A stretch of 39,969 bases of DNA from Acidobacteriota bacterium (GTDB lineage Bacteria > Acidobacteriota > Terriglobia > Bryobacterales > Bryobacteraceae). Each line of letters starts with the position of its first letter. Positions within the stretch are counted from its first letter, which is position 1. The position numbers and the translations under genes are program-made. The notes beneath the pieces were generated by a model. That model was not told where the DNA came from and did no database searches. It saw nothing but the letters and a program-made list of their open reading frames with translations. Shown one piece after another: positions 25,234-33,371 of the stretch. The stretch is from positions 1-39,969 of the forward strand of contig VFZU01000049.1 in the NCBI GenBank assembly GCA_016870995.1, in the 5' to 3' direction.

Positions 25234-26136
25234 GTGCAAAACCAAATCTGCCTGATCTCATTGCTCTGCTTCTCGAGCCTTCTTTCTGCCGCCAGCAACC
25301 CGGCGGTAGCTTAGTCCTCTGGTGTCATGCGCATCAATGGCGCTGATCACAGCGGTTCGGCCAATCTCCCGGCCGGCTCAAAACTAGAAACTCTTCAGTC
25401 GGCAGGTCACCTCTATCTGCCGGATGGCGGTCGGCTGCGCCTTGCCGCCGCAACCCAACTGAGCCTGCAACCGGGCAACCTGCATCTGGATCGTGGCGCG
25501 GCCCGCGTCGATTCCATCGCCGCCTCCAAGCCGCAACTCAATCTCAAGGCTGGCGAACTCAATATCTCCACCCGCGGTGCCACCATCGAACGGCCCCAAT
25601 TCAGCCGCATCCTCGTCACTTCTGCTGCAGACACAACGGAAGTTCGTAACGGCGCTGGCACTCTTGTCGCCTTGGTTCGCCCGGGCCAGACTCTCGCCTT
25701 CTCCATGGGCAGTTCCCAATCGCCGTCGGCTCAGGCCAAAGTCACTGGCTGCGTCACCGTCGAAAACGGTCGCTACTTCATTACGGACGAAGTCACAAAT
25801 ATCAAAACCGAAATCGAAGGTGGCCAACCTTCCAAATTCAAGGGCAAGCGTGTCGCCGCCACTGGCGATCCCGCTGCCTCAGGCCCCGCAAAAATCTCGG
25901 TGACTGAATACAAAGAACTCAACTCCAAGTGCAGTCTCGCGCCAGCCGTAATCGGCGGTGCTGGCTCAACCCCCGCCGCTGGCACTGGCTCTGGTACAAC
26001 CGCAACAACCGCCACTACCGCCACAGCCGCCGGTCTTTCGAAGTCGACCATCATCCTGATCAGCGTCGCATCTATCGCCGCTGGTGGCGCTAGCCTCGCC
26101 CTCGTCGCCTCCGGCGAAGAGAACATCAGTCAGTAA
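25234..26136 (+). pseudogene. FecR-domain-like secreted protein, interrupted by an in-frame TAG after the signal peptide
   Basis: A GTG at 25234 with AGGA 8 nt upstream opens a classic signal peptide (IC-LISLLCFSSLLSAAS). After 26 codons a TAG (25312-25314) interrupts, and the same frame continues without further stops for 273 codons. After the TAG comes SSGVMRING and a FecR-like region (about 30-150) with LPDGGRLRLAAATQLSL. The C-terminus has a Thr/Ala-rich spacer and a hydrophobic segment (about 275-295) that could be a membrane anchor. Starting at the ATG 25327 would give a 269-residue protein without export signal, which is implausible for this family. Alternatives are suppression of the amber codon or a sequencing error. 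It overlaps the convergent ogt gene by 11 nt. Confidence 0.75.
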
Positions 26137-26623
26137 ACGGCGGCCGATTTCCCATGGCACCCTCAAGAGTCAACAAGTACTCTTTACGCCACAATCCGCC
26201 ACCATATCCTGTGAGATCCCCGTTCGCCCCAATCACCCGGTGGCAGGGGATCATCACTCCAATTGGGTTTCGCCCATTCGCTAAACCCACTGCTCGCACT
26301 GCTTTCTCATTGCCGAACCGGGAGGCCAACTCACGATAAGTGAGCGTCTCCCCGTACGGAATCTCCCCCAACAACCGCCAAATCTCCCGCTGAAACTCAG
26401 TCCCTTGCGGCCGTAACGGCAAATCAAAACTCTGCCGCCACTTCCCAAAATATTCATGCAACTGCCGCTCCGCATCCAGCAGTAATGCATGCGGCTCCTC
26501 AATCGCCCCGCTACGATCCCGCAAATAGCGCTCCTCCTCAAAGGCGACCTCAGTCACCGCCTCCCCATCACACGTCAGAGTGAGCCGCCCCAAAGGCGAT
26601 TCTGTATGCCAAACGTAAATCAT
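26126..26623 (-). CDS. ogt: Methylated-DNA--protein-cysteine methyltransferase (Ogt type)
   Basis: 165 residues. It repairs O6-methylguanine by transferring the methyl group to its own cysteine, a suicide reaction. The active-site motif IPCHRV has the acceptor at Cys127, preceded by the DNA-binding helix-turn-helix YGETLTYRELASRFG and NGRNPIG, the arginine-finger region. There is no Ada regulatory N-domain. The start overlaps the alkA-like stop as ATGA (26620-26623), so the two alkylation-repair enzymes are made together. Confidence 0.95.
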   Translation of the reverse strand: MIYVWHTESPLGRLTLTCDGEAVTEVAFEEERYLRDRSGAIEEPHALLLDAERQLHEYFGKWRQSFDLPLRPQGTEFQREIWRLLGEIPYGETLTYRELASRFGNEKAVRAVGLANGRNPIGVMIPCHRVIGANGDLTGYGGGLWRKEYLLTLEGAMGNRPPFTD

Positions 26624-27450
26624 GACAACGACCTCCAAAGCAAAAACACAGCATAAGCCCTCAAAGGCCTCCATGCCTGACTCTTCGCTTCCGCTTCCCG
26701 TGCCGCCTTCACCGGTCCCAAGCCAGAAATCCCCAGAGCCTTCTGCACTCCCAAATCTCCGGCAGGAAAAGCGTCCCGATCCGCACTTCCTCTCATCCGT
26801 AGATAGCTCTCCGTCCACGGCCCAATGCCAGGCAACTCAATCAACCGTCCCCTCTCCCCTTCAGGCAACGCCGACCACAAGGCAAAGTGATGCAGCGTTT
26901 CCGCCCTCTTTCGGGTCAAGCCGATCGAAGCCAACTCCTCCACTTCTACCCCAGCGAGTTCTTGGGCTAAGGGAAACACTCTATCCACTCTAGGGAAAGG
27001 GCTAGTGGTTTGTCGTCCAAACTTCGCCACAAGTCGACCAGCCAATGTATGCGCCGCCTTCACAGAAACCTGCTGCCCCAGAATCGCCCGCACCCCCATT
27101 TCAAATCCATCCCAGGCTCCAGGCAGTCGAATCCCAGGCCACCGCTCCAGCAATGGTCCAATTACAGGATCAGCTGAAAAACGCTTCTGAATCTCATCCT
27201 CCGGGGCATCCACATCCAACACCCGCCTTGCCAATTCCCCTTTCGGCACGCCGCCCCAAGTCCGAACCACCAACTCCCCGTCATAGCGAACCTCCAGATG
27301 GCCCACTTGCGCACCTTGCCTGAAGCTTCTCTGTAACAACCCTTCTTCAATCGCCTCGACCCCGGGGATCGCCCTGGTGGCAAAGAAGCTTAGAAGGCCC
27401 TCCCAGTCGAAAGGACGGCGAACCTGGAGCCTCTCAACACTTGCGCTCAT
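26620..27450 (-). CDS. alkA: DNA-3-methyladenine glycosylase II (AlkA type)
   Basis: 276 residues. It removes alkylated bases such as 3-methyladenine. An AlkA_N-like domain (about 5-85, with RRPFDWEGLLSFFATRAIPGVE) is followed by the HhH-GPD fold: the helix-hairpin-helix LPGIGPWT (206-213) and the catalytic Asp232 in FPAGDLG. It matches the C-terminal half of Ada-AlkA fusion proteins but lacks the Ada part. The first ATG (27450) fits the N-domain; AGGAG lies about 14 nt upstream, further than usual. It is cotranscribed with ogt. Confidence 0.93.
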   Translation of the reverse strand: MSASVERLQVRRPFDWEGLLSFFATRAIPGVEAIEEGLLQRSFRQGAQVGHLEVRYDGELVVRTWGGVPKGELARRVLDVDAPEDEIQKRFSADPVIGPLLERWPGIRLPGAWDGFEMGVRAILGQQVSVKAAHTLAGRLVAKFGRQTTSPFPRVDRVFPLAQELAGVEVEELASIGLTRKRAETLHHFALWSALPEGERGRLIELPGIGPWTESYLRMRGSADRDAFPAGDLGVQKALGISGLGPVKAAREAEAKSQAWRPLRAYAVFLLWRSLS

Positions 27451-27641
27451 AAATAGCTATAATACTCCTATGAGTGGTTTACACTCGCATTCCTGCGCTG
27501 CAGTTTGATTTTCTGCTGTAGCCCTTGATACCCACAACCCGGCGCGCTTGAGTTGATGCCCAGTAGCCTCCCCCTGGCGACGCCAACGTCGGTCTCAAAT
27601 CTTGAGGCCGGAGTACCATCGCAAGGAGTGATTTTCGAATC
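27451..27641. other. Divergent gap between alkA and the lysozyme-fold gene
   Basis: 191 nt. TATAAT at 27458-27463 could be a plus-strand -10 box, but no good -35 is in register. AAGGAG lies shortly before the ATG of the next gene. A long leader would follow from that promoter, and I could not match it to any riboswitch class I know. Confidence 0.4.
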
Positions 27642-28148
27642 ATGAGTTTTTCCAAGTCGAGCCACTTGCTCGCAATCGTTGGCTTAATGGCTGGCCCGTT
27701 CGTCGCTACTTCTCCCGCCCCTATCGGAGTACTGGCCCCCGAAAAGCAGGACCCCCGTACGGTTCGCCTCGAGCGCTTTTTCGAAGAGAAGCAATGCCCC
27801 GTCAAGCCTCTGGCGCGCGATTTCGTCGAAGCCGCCGACCGTCACAATCTCGATTGGCGCCTGCTCCCCAGCATCGCCTTCGTCGAAAGCACGGGCGGCA
27901 AGGTCTATCACAACAACAACGTATTCGGCTGGCAGAATGGCGACCACCGCTTCCGTAGCGTTCGTGAGAGCATCCACGTTGTCGCCGAGCGCCTGGCCAA
28001 TTCCCACTACTACCGCAACAAGCCGATCGACAAGGTCCTCACAACCTACAACCCCATCCCCGACTATCGCGAGCGCGTCCAGAACGTCATGGAAGACCTC
28101 GGCCCTGCCCACGCCACCCGTCCCCTCCACTTGTCCTACCGCAACTAA
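27642..28148 (+). CDS. Secreted lysozyme-fold (glucosaminidase-like) protein
   Basis: 168 residues. A hydrophobic N-terminus (about 8-23) serves as signal or anchor. Residues 65-160 resemble the small glucosaminidase/transglycosylase fold: LDWRLLPSIAFVESTGGK with candidate catalytic Glu82, then NNVFGWQNG, a SIHVVAERL helix, YYRNK and a C-terminal YNP-x-YRERVQNVM. It probably cuts or binds peptidoglycan in the periplasm. The family call rests on these motifs and is moderately sure. Its TAA overlaps the stop of the convergent lexA by 4 nt. Confidence 0.82.
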   Translation: MSFSKSSHLLAIVGLMAGPFVATSPAPIGVLAPEKQDPRTVRLERFFEEKQCPVKPLARDFVEAADRHNLDWRLLPSIAFVESTGGKVYHNNNVFGWQNGDHRFRSVRESIHVVAERLANSHYYRNKPIDKVLTTYNPIPDYRERVQNVMEDLGPAHATRPLHLSYRN

Positions 28149-28753
28149 CCCTTTACTTGCCGGATCACCATCTGTACCGCGCCTTGGATCACCAGATCCG
28201 AGCGCGGTATCAATTGGGGATACGCCGCATTCTCCGCCTTCAGATACCATCGCCCCTTCACCTGAACCAGCCGCTTCAGGGTCGATTCCCCGTCGATCAG
28301 CGCAGCTACAATCTGCCCCGCCTTCGGGCTCGGCGTCGGCTGCAGCACCACGATATCCCCATCGAGGATCGCCGCATCCTTCATCGATTCCCCCCTCACC
28401 CGCAACGCATAACAACCCCGCTGCGGCTTAAACCCCAACGTTTCCAGATCCACCTGTACACACCCTTCACTGCGTGACTCCCCAAGGTTCTGCGGCACCC
28501 CTGCCGGGATCGCCCCATACAGCGGAATCGACGCCACCGCCGCATCCCCCACCACCTCCACCTGCCTCGACCCGCGCGCAGCACGCCGGATCACTCCCTT
28601 TGCCTCCAGCGCCGCCAGATGGCTCGCCACCCCATTCGGACTCTTGATCCCAAACGACCGCTGCATCTCCGGGATCGACGGCGAACAACCCTGCTCCCGT
28701 CGAAACTCCGTAATGAAATCCAAAATCTCTTGTTGTCGTGCGGTCAGTTCCAT
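28145..28753 (-). CDS. lexA: LexA, SOS-response repressor
   Basis: 202 residues. The N-terminal winged helix (1-65, MELTARQQEILDFI and the recognition region SPSIPEMQRSFGIKSPNGVASHLAAL) is followed by an S24 peptidase domain: the self-cleavage site Ala84-Gly85, Ser123 in RGESM and Lys160 in ESTLKRL. RecA filaments would trigger self-cleavage and derepress the SOS genes. A perfect SOS-like palindrome covers the start codon and the region just before it. An upstream TATACT (28771-28776 on the minus strand) could be the -10 box, which would give a leader of only about 10 nt with no ribosome binding site. Confidence 0.95.
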   Translation of the reverse strand: MELTARQQEILDFITEFRREQGCSPSIPEMQRSFGIKSPNGVASHLAALEAKGVIRRAARGSRQVEVVGDAAVASIPLYGAIPAGVPQNLGESRSEGCVQVDLETLGFKPQRGCYALRVRGESMKDAAILDGDIVVLQPTPSPKAGQIVAALIDGESTLKRLVQVKGRWYLKAENAAYPQLIPRSDLVIQGAVQMVIRQVKG

Positions 28754-28773
28754 ACTGTAACGATTTACAGTAT
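28752..28773. promoter_or_regulatory. LexA operator (SOS box) overlapping the lexA start codon
   Basis: The arms ATACTGTAA and TTACAGTAT are perfect inverted copies around CGAT, giving CTGT-N8-ACAG, the E. coli/gammaproteobacterial SOS-box pattern. The box shares two bases with the lexA ATG and overlaps the candidate -10 box, so bound LexA would block its own transcription. Confidence 0.88.
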
Positions 28774-28778
28774 AGCGC

Positions 28779-31010
28779 CTACCGCTTCCCCCAATCCATC
28801 ATCCATCCCGCCCCGGGCACAATCGGAAACAGCCGCACCAGCGACACATTCGCCCGCCCGTTCGCTGCATTAAACCCGTTGTAGCTATCAAACGCCCGGT
28901 TGTTCGTATTGAACAAATTCATCACTTCAAAGAACAGCACCCCCCGCCACTTCTTCCTCTCAAACTGTTTGTTCAAGCGGAAGTCCGCTCTGCTGAAATC
29001 CGGCAACCGCGCCGTATTCCGCGTCCGCGAAACGAAATACTGCCCATTGCGTTCCTCAAAGAACCCCGCAATCGGGAAGTTCGACCCATAGCTATAGCGC
29101 ACGCTCAGATTCACCGTCGCCGACACACGGTAACTCGCATACCCATTCACCGTATGCCTCTGATCGGTGTCCGCATCATATTGTGCCCCGGTCACTCCAT
29201 CCCGCATCCGCGCTCGCGACCACCCATACGACGCCCATCCATTCCATCGATTCGCGCTTCGCCTCTGCAGAAACACCTCAAAACCCCGCGCCGCCCCCCG
29301 CAACGAATTCTCCAGCCGTGCCACCGCCGGCGGCACAAACAACCGGCCATCAGCCAGCCTCCGCACATCGGCCAGCGGCTGCGCAATCAGATCCCGGTCC
29401 GCCCGATAATAACCTTCAACGCGCAACCGCAACGTCGGCGTCAGCGCCTGCTCAATCCCGCTGATCGCATGAATCGATCGTGACGGCAGCAACCCGCCAT
29501 TCCCAATATTCCCAATCGTCAACGCGCTCAACGGCGCATACTGCGCCGCCATGCTCCACGCGTTGATCCACTGCGTGCTCTGTCCCAGCCTCACCCGCAG
29601 GCTCGCATGCGGCGAAGCCACCATCGGCTGCCGCGTCGTCGACTCATCCAGCCGCACGCCCACTGTCCCGGAGACGATCCCCTTCACAAACCCCTGCTCC
29701 AAATAACCACCCGCCCTCAGCGCCGTCCCTCCCCATCCATCTCGCCGCCGTAGCGACAGCGGGTTAAAGATATATCGCGCCTCAAACCCCGTATCGCCCA
29801 TCCTTCGAAACGACGTCCCCGCCCGCAGCCGTCCCCACGCCACATTCGTATTCGCAATCCATTCCCGGTACGATCCATCCGACAACGGCAACTGCAGCAC
29901 ATTCCGGTTCGCGCTCCGCTCCCGCAACCACGCCACCTTATTGGTCACCATCAACCCGTCCCGCGGTGTCCAACGATGCCCCAATTGTAGGTTCGACAAG
30001 TGATAGCTCCCATGCAAAATCGCATTCACCCCCAGCGTCGATCGCGCCGCCGTTCGATCCAGGCTCGATTCCCCATCGAACAACGAAAGCGTCACATGCT
30101 GCCGCCGCGTCAAATCGTAGCCCGCCTTTGCCTGCACATCAAAGAACCCGAACGCCAGCGTATCGATCGCATTCGCCTTCTGCAGCAAGTACTGCAAATA
30201 GCTCTTCCGCACGCTCACCAACCAGGTCCCCTTCTTCCAGGGCCCTTCGGCGATTGCACTGGTTGCCGCCACGCCCGCATTCACGCGCCAGGCCACCCCC
30301 TTATCGCTCCCCTCGCGTACCGTCATATCGAGCACGGCCGCATTGCGGTCCATGTAATTCACGGGCGGCGCGCCCGCATGCAGCGTTACCGACTCAACCA
30401 CATCCGTGTTCAACATCGACAACGACCCGTTCGATTGCTGCCCCTGCGTCGAGTGCAGCGGATTGTTCATCAGCACGCCATCGATCAGGATCCCCACGCG
30501 ACTAAAGCTCGCGCCCCGCACCGCAAAGCTCGCCGTAAAGTCATTCGTCGCCGCCACACCCGGCAAACCCTGCACCGCACGCAACGGATCATTCGCAATC
30601 ACCCCCGCCAGATTCCGCAACTCCGACGAACTCAGCGTCCTCTCGGAGGCGCTCGCCGCCACCTGCGCCTCAAACGCCCCCTCCTTCACCTCCACGCTTT
30701 CCTTGCGCGTCATCCCGTCCGGCGTCAGCGCCACTTCATACTCGGCCGTCGGATCTCCCACCTTCACCACCAGTGTTCGATAACCCACCAGCGAAACGCG
30801 CAACTCTCCCGCTGCGCCTTCGACCACAAAGCGCCCGTCGCCACCGCTCACCGCCGTAGCCTCACCCGATGTAATCCGCGCCTTGCTCAGCGCCTCGCCC
30901 GTCGTGGCGTCCCGCACCACTCCGCGCAGCCCAACCTGTGCGCTACTTACGCTGCCCAGCGCGAGCAGGAGGAGCACCAGCTTCGTTAAATGGAGGCGGC
31001 AGGAAGTCAT
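28779..31010 (-). CDS. TonB-dependent outer-membrane receptor with carboxypeptidase-regulatory-like domain
   Basis: 743 residues. A signal peptide (LTKLVLLLLALGSVSSA) comes first, then a carboxypeptidase-regulatory-like beta domain (about 26-95, LRGVVRDATTGEALSKARI), a plug (about 120-230 with RGASFSRVGILIDGVLMNNPLH) and a 22-strand-type barrel ending in a TonB-receptor-like LNKQFERKKWRGVLFFEVMNLFNTNN region. It would import large substrates such as oligosaccharides. It overlaps the end of the sulfatase gene by 68 nt, so both are probably cotranscribed, which suggests a sulfated glycan as the cargo (inference). A start a few codons later is possible, as no ribosome binding site is visible. 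Confidence 0.92.
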   Translation of the reverse strand: MTSCRLHLTKLVLLLLALGSVSSAQVGLRGVVRDATTGEALSKARITSGEATAVSGGDGRFVVEGAAGELRVSLVGYRTLVVKVGDPTAEYEVALTPDGMTRKESVEVKEGAFEAQVAASASERTLSSSELRNLAGVIANDPLRAVQGLPGVAATNDFTASFAVRGASFSRVGILIDGVLMNNPLHSTQGQQSNGSLSMLNTDVVESVTLHAGAPPVNYMDRNAAVLDMTVREGSDKGVAWRVNAGVAATSAIAEGPWKKGTWLVSVRKSYLQYLLQKANAIDTLAFGFFDVQAKAGYDLTRRQHVTLSLFDGESSLDRTAARSTLGVNAILHGSYHLSNLQLGHRWTPRDGLMVTNKVAWLRERSANRNVLQLPLSDGSYREWIANTNVAWGRLRAGTSFRRMGDTGFEARYIFNPLSLRRRDGWGGTALRAGGYLEQGFVKGIVSGTVGVRLDESTTRQPMVASPHASLRVRLGQSTQWINAWSMAAQYAPLSALTIGNIGNGGLLPSRSIHAISGIEQALTPTLRLRVEGYYRADRDLIAQPLADVRRLADGRLFVPPAVARLENSLRGAARGFEVFLQRRSANRWNGWASYGWSRARMRDGVTGAQYDADTDQRHTVNGYASYRVSATVNLSVRYSYGSNFPIAGFFEERNGQYFVSRTRNTARLPDFSRADFRLNKQFERKKWRGVLFFEVMNLFNTNNRAFDSYNGFNAANGRANVSLVRLFPIVPGAGWMMDWGKR

Positions 31011-32394
31011 AGTCTCTAACCATCTTCTCCTGTAACGCCACCTTCAGCTCTTCTTCGACCTGCGAATATTCCGGTAACCCCGCCACATTGTTCAGCTCGC
31101 TCGGATCTTTGTCGAGATCGAACAACTCAACAACGGGCCGCGGCCTCGTAAAGTAAGCTTTATCGATCGCCGCTGGCAGCTTGCCTGCCTGATGTGCCGC
31201 CACCATTTCCTTCCAGCCCGCATCATTCGCACTGTCCACCGGCGAATACTCCTGATACGGCGTATAGTTCCAAATCAACTTGTGCGAACCCGACCTCGCA
31301 CACCGGCTCAAATCAAACGTCGAAGCCTTCGTCTGCGCCGTGTAGTTCGAATTCCCATGCGGCAGCCGCGCCGCGAAGATATGCTTGCGCGGCTGATAGC
31401 TCGCGCTCCCCGTGAGCAGTGGCAAGAAACTCTTGCCCGACATCTCACGCGTCCCGCGCAACCCCGCCGCCTCGAGAAACGTCGGCGTCACATCTTCACC
31501 CGATAACAAGTTCGACGATGTGCTCCCTGGCTTGATCTTCCCAGGCCACCGCGCCACACACGGCACATTCAACCCCGGATCATACAGCGATCCCTTCCCA
31601 TGCGGAAACGCGTGGCCGTTATCTCCCATGAAAATCACCAGCGTGTTCTCCGCGAGGCCCCTCTTCTCAAGCACTCCCAACACCATCCCCAACTCATCAT
31701 CGGCCCGCGCGATCTCGTCGTAATAGCGCGCCAGGTCATCGCGCATCCCCGGCAGATCCGGCAGGTGCGCCGGCAGCGGAATCTTCGCCGGGTCATGCGG
31801 CTTCGGGATCGCGTTGCGGTCCCACACATGATGCGGGTCAGAGAAATTCACCCAGAAGAAAAACGGCTTTTTCCCCGCCTTGTCGAGAAATTCATTCATC
31901 ACCACCGGCGTCTGCTCACGCCCACCACCGACGTGCAGAAAGTCGATGCGCTTCGCCCACGTCCGCATCTCGGCTTCGTCATAGATCCGCTGCGTCAGCG
32001 GCGACGGCGTCAGCACCCCATCCAGATGGTAGTAACGCCGGCACACGCCCGTATAGTAATTCTTCGGCCGCAACAACTCGGGCAACGTCTTCACCTCCGG
32101 CGGCATCGGCGTCGCAAACCGCCCCATCCGGTTCGCCACCGGGCTCTTGCCTGTCATCAACGCCGACCGCGACGGCACACACTGTGGCGCAGCCGTAAAC
32201 ATGCGATCCATCTTCATCCCATCGGCCGCCATCTTGTTCATCACCGGCGTCTGAATCACCGGGTTCCCAAAACACCCCACATGATCCCGCGTGTGATCAT
32301 CGCTCAAGATCAACAACAGATTTGGCTGCTTCTGCTGCGCCCCCCGCAAAAACGCCGGTGCCGCCAGCCCATCCAAAACATCGCGTCTTCTCAT
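30943..32394 (-). CDS. Sulfatase (formylglycine type), Tat-exported
   Basis: 483 residues. The N-terminus MRRRDVLDGLAAPAFLRGA is a twin-arginine-like signal. The type I sulfatase core follows: metal-binding Asp-Asp (32-33, LILSDDHTRDH), the maturation motif CVPSRS with Cys72 as the residue converted to formylglycine, NFSDPHH, and MGDNGHAFPHGK with further metal and sulfate ligands. It would cleave sulfate esters from sugars in the periplasm. A formylglycine-generating enzyme must be encoded elsewhere. It pairs with the TonB receptor gene downstream and diverges from the DUF72 gene with only 17 nt between the starts. Confidence 0.93.
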   Translation of the reverse strand: MRRRDVLDGLAAPAFLRGAQQKQPNLLLILSDDHTRDHVGCFGNPVIQTPVMNKMAADGMKMDRMFTAAPQCVPSRSALMTGKSPVANRMGRFATPMPPEVKTLPELLRPKNYYTGVCRRYYHLDGVLTPSPLTQRIYDEAEMRTWAKRIDFLHVGGGREQTPVVMNEFLDKAGKKPFFFWVNFSDPHHVWDRNAIPKPHDPAKIPLPAHLPDLPGMRDDLARYYDEIARADDELGMVLGVLEKRGLAENTLVIFMGDNGHAFPHGKGSLYDPGLNVPCVARWPGKIKPGSTSSNLLSGEDVTPTFLEAAGLRGTREMSGKSFLPLLTGSASYQPRKHIFAARLPHGNSNYTAQTKASTFDLSRCARSGSHKLIWNYTPYQEYSPVDSANDAGWKEMVAAHQAGKLPAAIDKAYFTRPRPVVELFDLDKDPSELNNVAGLPEYSQVEEELKVALQEKMVRDYDFLPPPFNEAGAPPARAGQRK

Positions 32395-32411
32395 AGCAGC
32401 ATTATATAAAC

Positions 32412-33371
32412 ATGGCCATGCCCAGCCTCTTCGACGCGCCCGTCTCTCCCATCCGCGCCCGTCTCCAGACCAAGCTTGCATCTCTCGCCGCCCAGCAGAT
32501 CTACCTGGGCACCAGCTCCTGGAAGTACGAAGGCTGGCTCGGCCAAATCTTCACAGAAGACCGCTACATCACCCGCGGCAAGTTCTCCCGCAAGATGTTC
32601 GAAGAGCAATGCATCGCCGAATACGCCGAGGTCTTCCCCATCGTCTGCGGCGACTTCGCCTTCTATCAATTCCCTACTCAATCCTTCTGGGAAAAACTCT
32701 TCACCACCGCGCCGCCAAAACTGAGATGGGCCTTCAAAGTTCCCGAGGAGATCACCGTCAAACAATGGCCGGGCCACGCCCGCTACGGCGCTCGCGCGGG
32801 TCTCGAAAACGAGAACTTCCTCAACGCCGATCTCTTCAAGGGCGCGTTCCTGAACCCACTCACTCCTTACAAAGACCGCATCAGCACCATGATCTTCGAG
32901 TTCGGCACCATCTCGAAGAAGACCATGCCCAACCTCGACGCCTTCCTCTCTCAAGTCAACAAGTTCCTCAGCGAACTCCCCGATAACTGGCGCTACTCGA
33001 TCGAAATCCGCAACCCTGAATTCCTCGAACCCGACTACTTCTCCTGCCTCCGCAGCTACAACGTCGCCCACGTCCTCAACGCCTGGACGCGCATGCCCGA
33101 GCTCGGCATCCAACTTCAAATGGACGACATCTTCACCGCCGACTTCACCGTCGTCAGAGCCCTCCTCAAGTACGGCCGCACCTACGAATCCGCCGTCAAG
33201 TCCTTCGAGCCCTACAAGTCTGTGCAAGAAGAAAACCCCGCCGCCCGCGACGCCCTCAAAGCGATCCTCGCCCGCGCACAGCGAATCAAGCAGCCCGCCT
33301 TCGTCTTCGTCAATAACCGCCTCGAAGGTAACGCTCCCGGCACCATCGACGCCGTCACCGAACTCATCTAG
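32412..33371 (+). CDS. DUF72 (YecE-like) TIM-barrel protein
   Basis: 319 residues, cytosolic. The DUF72 landmarks are YLGTSSWKYEGWLGQIF near residue 31, RYITRGKFSRKMFEEQCIAEYAEVFPIVCGDFAFYQFPT, RWAFKVPEEIT and the later RYSIEIRNPEFLEPDYF. The family has a TIM-barrel fold and no settled biochemical role. The second ATG at 32418 is an alternative start. TATATAA lies in the 17-nt spacer before the start. Its TAG overlaps the stop of the convergent Cas6-like gene (CTAG). Confidence 0.9.
   Translation: MAMPSLFDAPVSPIRARLQTKLASLAAQQIYLGTSSWKYEGWLGQIFTEDRYITRGKFSRKMFEEQCIAEYAEVFPIVCGDFAFYQFPTQSFWEKLFTTAPPKLRWAFKVPEEITVKQWPGHARYGARAGLENENFLNADLFKGAFLNPLTPYKDRISTMIFEFGTISKKTMPNLDAFLSQVNKFLSELPDNWRYSIEIRNPEFLEPDYFSCLRSYNVAHVLNAWTRMPELGIQLQMDDIFTADFTVVRALLKYGRTYESAVKSFEPYKSVQEENPAARDALKAILARAQRIKQPAFVFVNNRLEGNAPGTIDAVTELI

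Noticed and set aside
27464-27641. Possible riboswitch before the lysozyme-fold gene
   Set aside because: Compared by eye with c-di-GMP, c-di-AMP and cobalamin riboswitch cores; the conserved blocks are not there.
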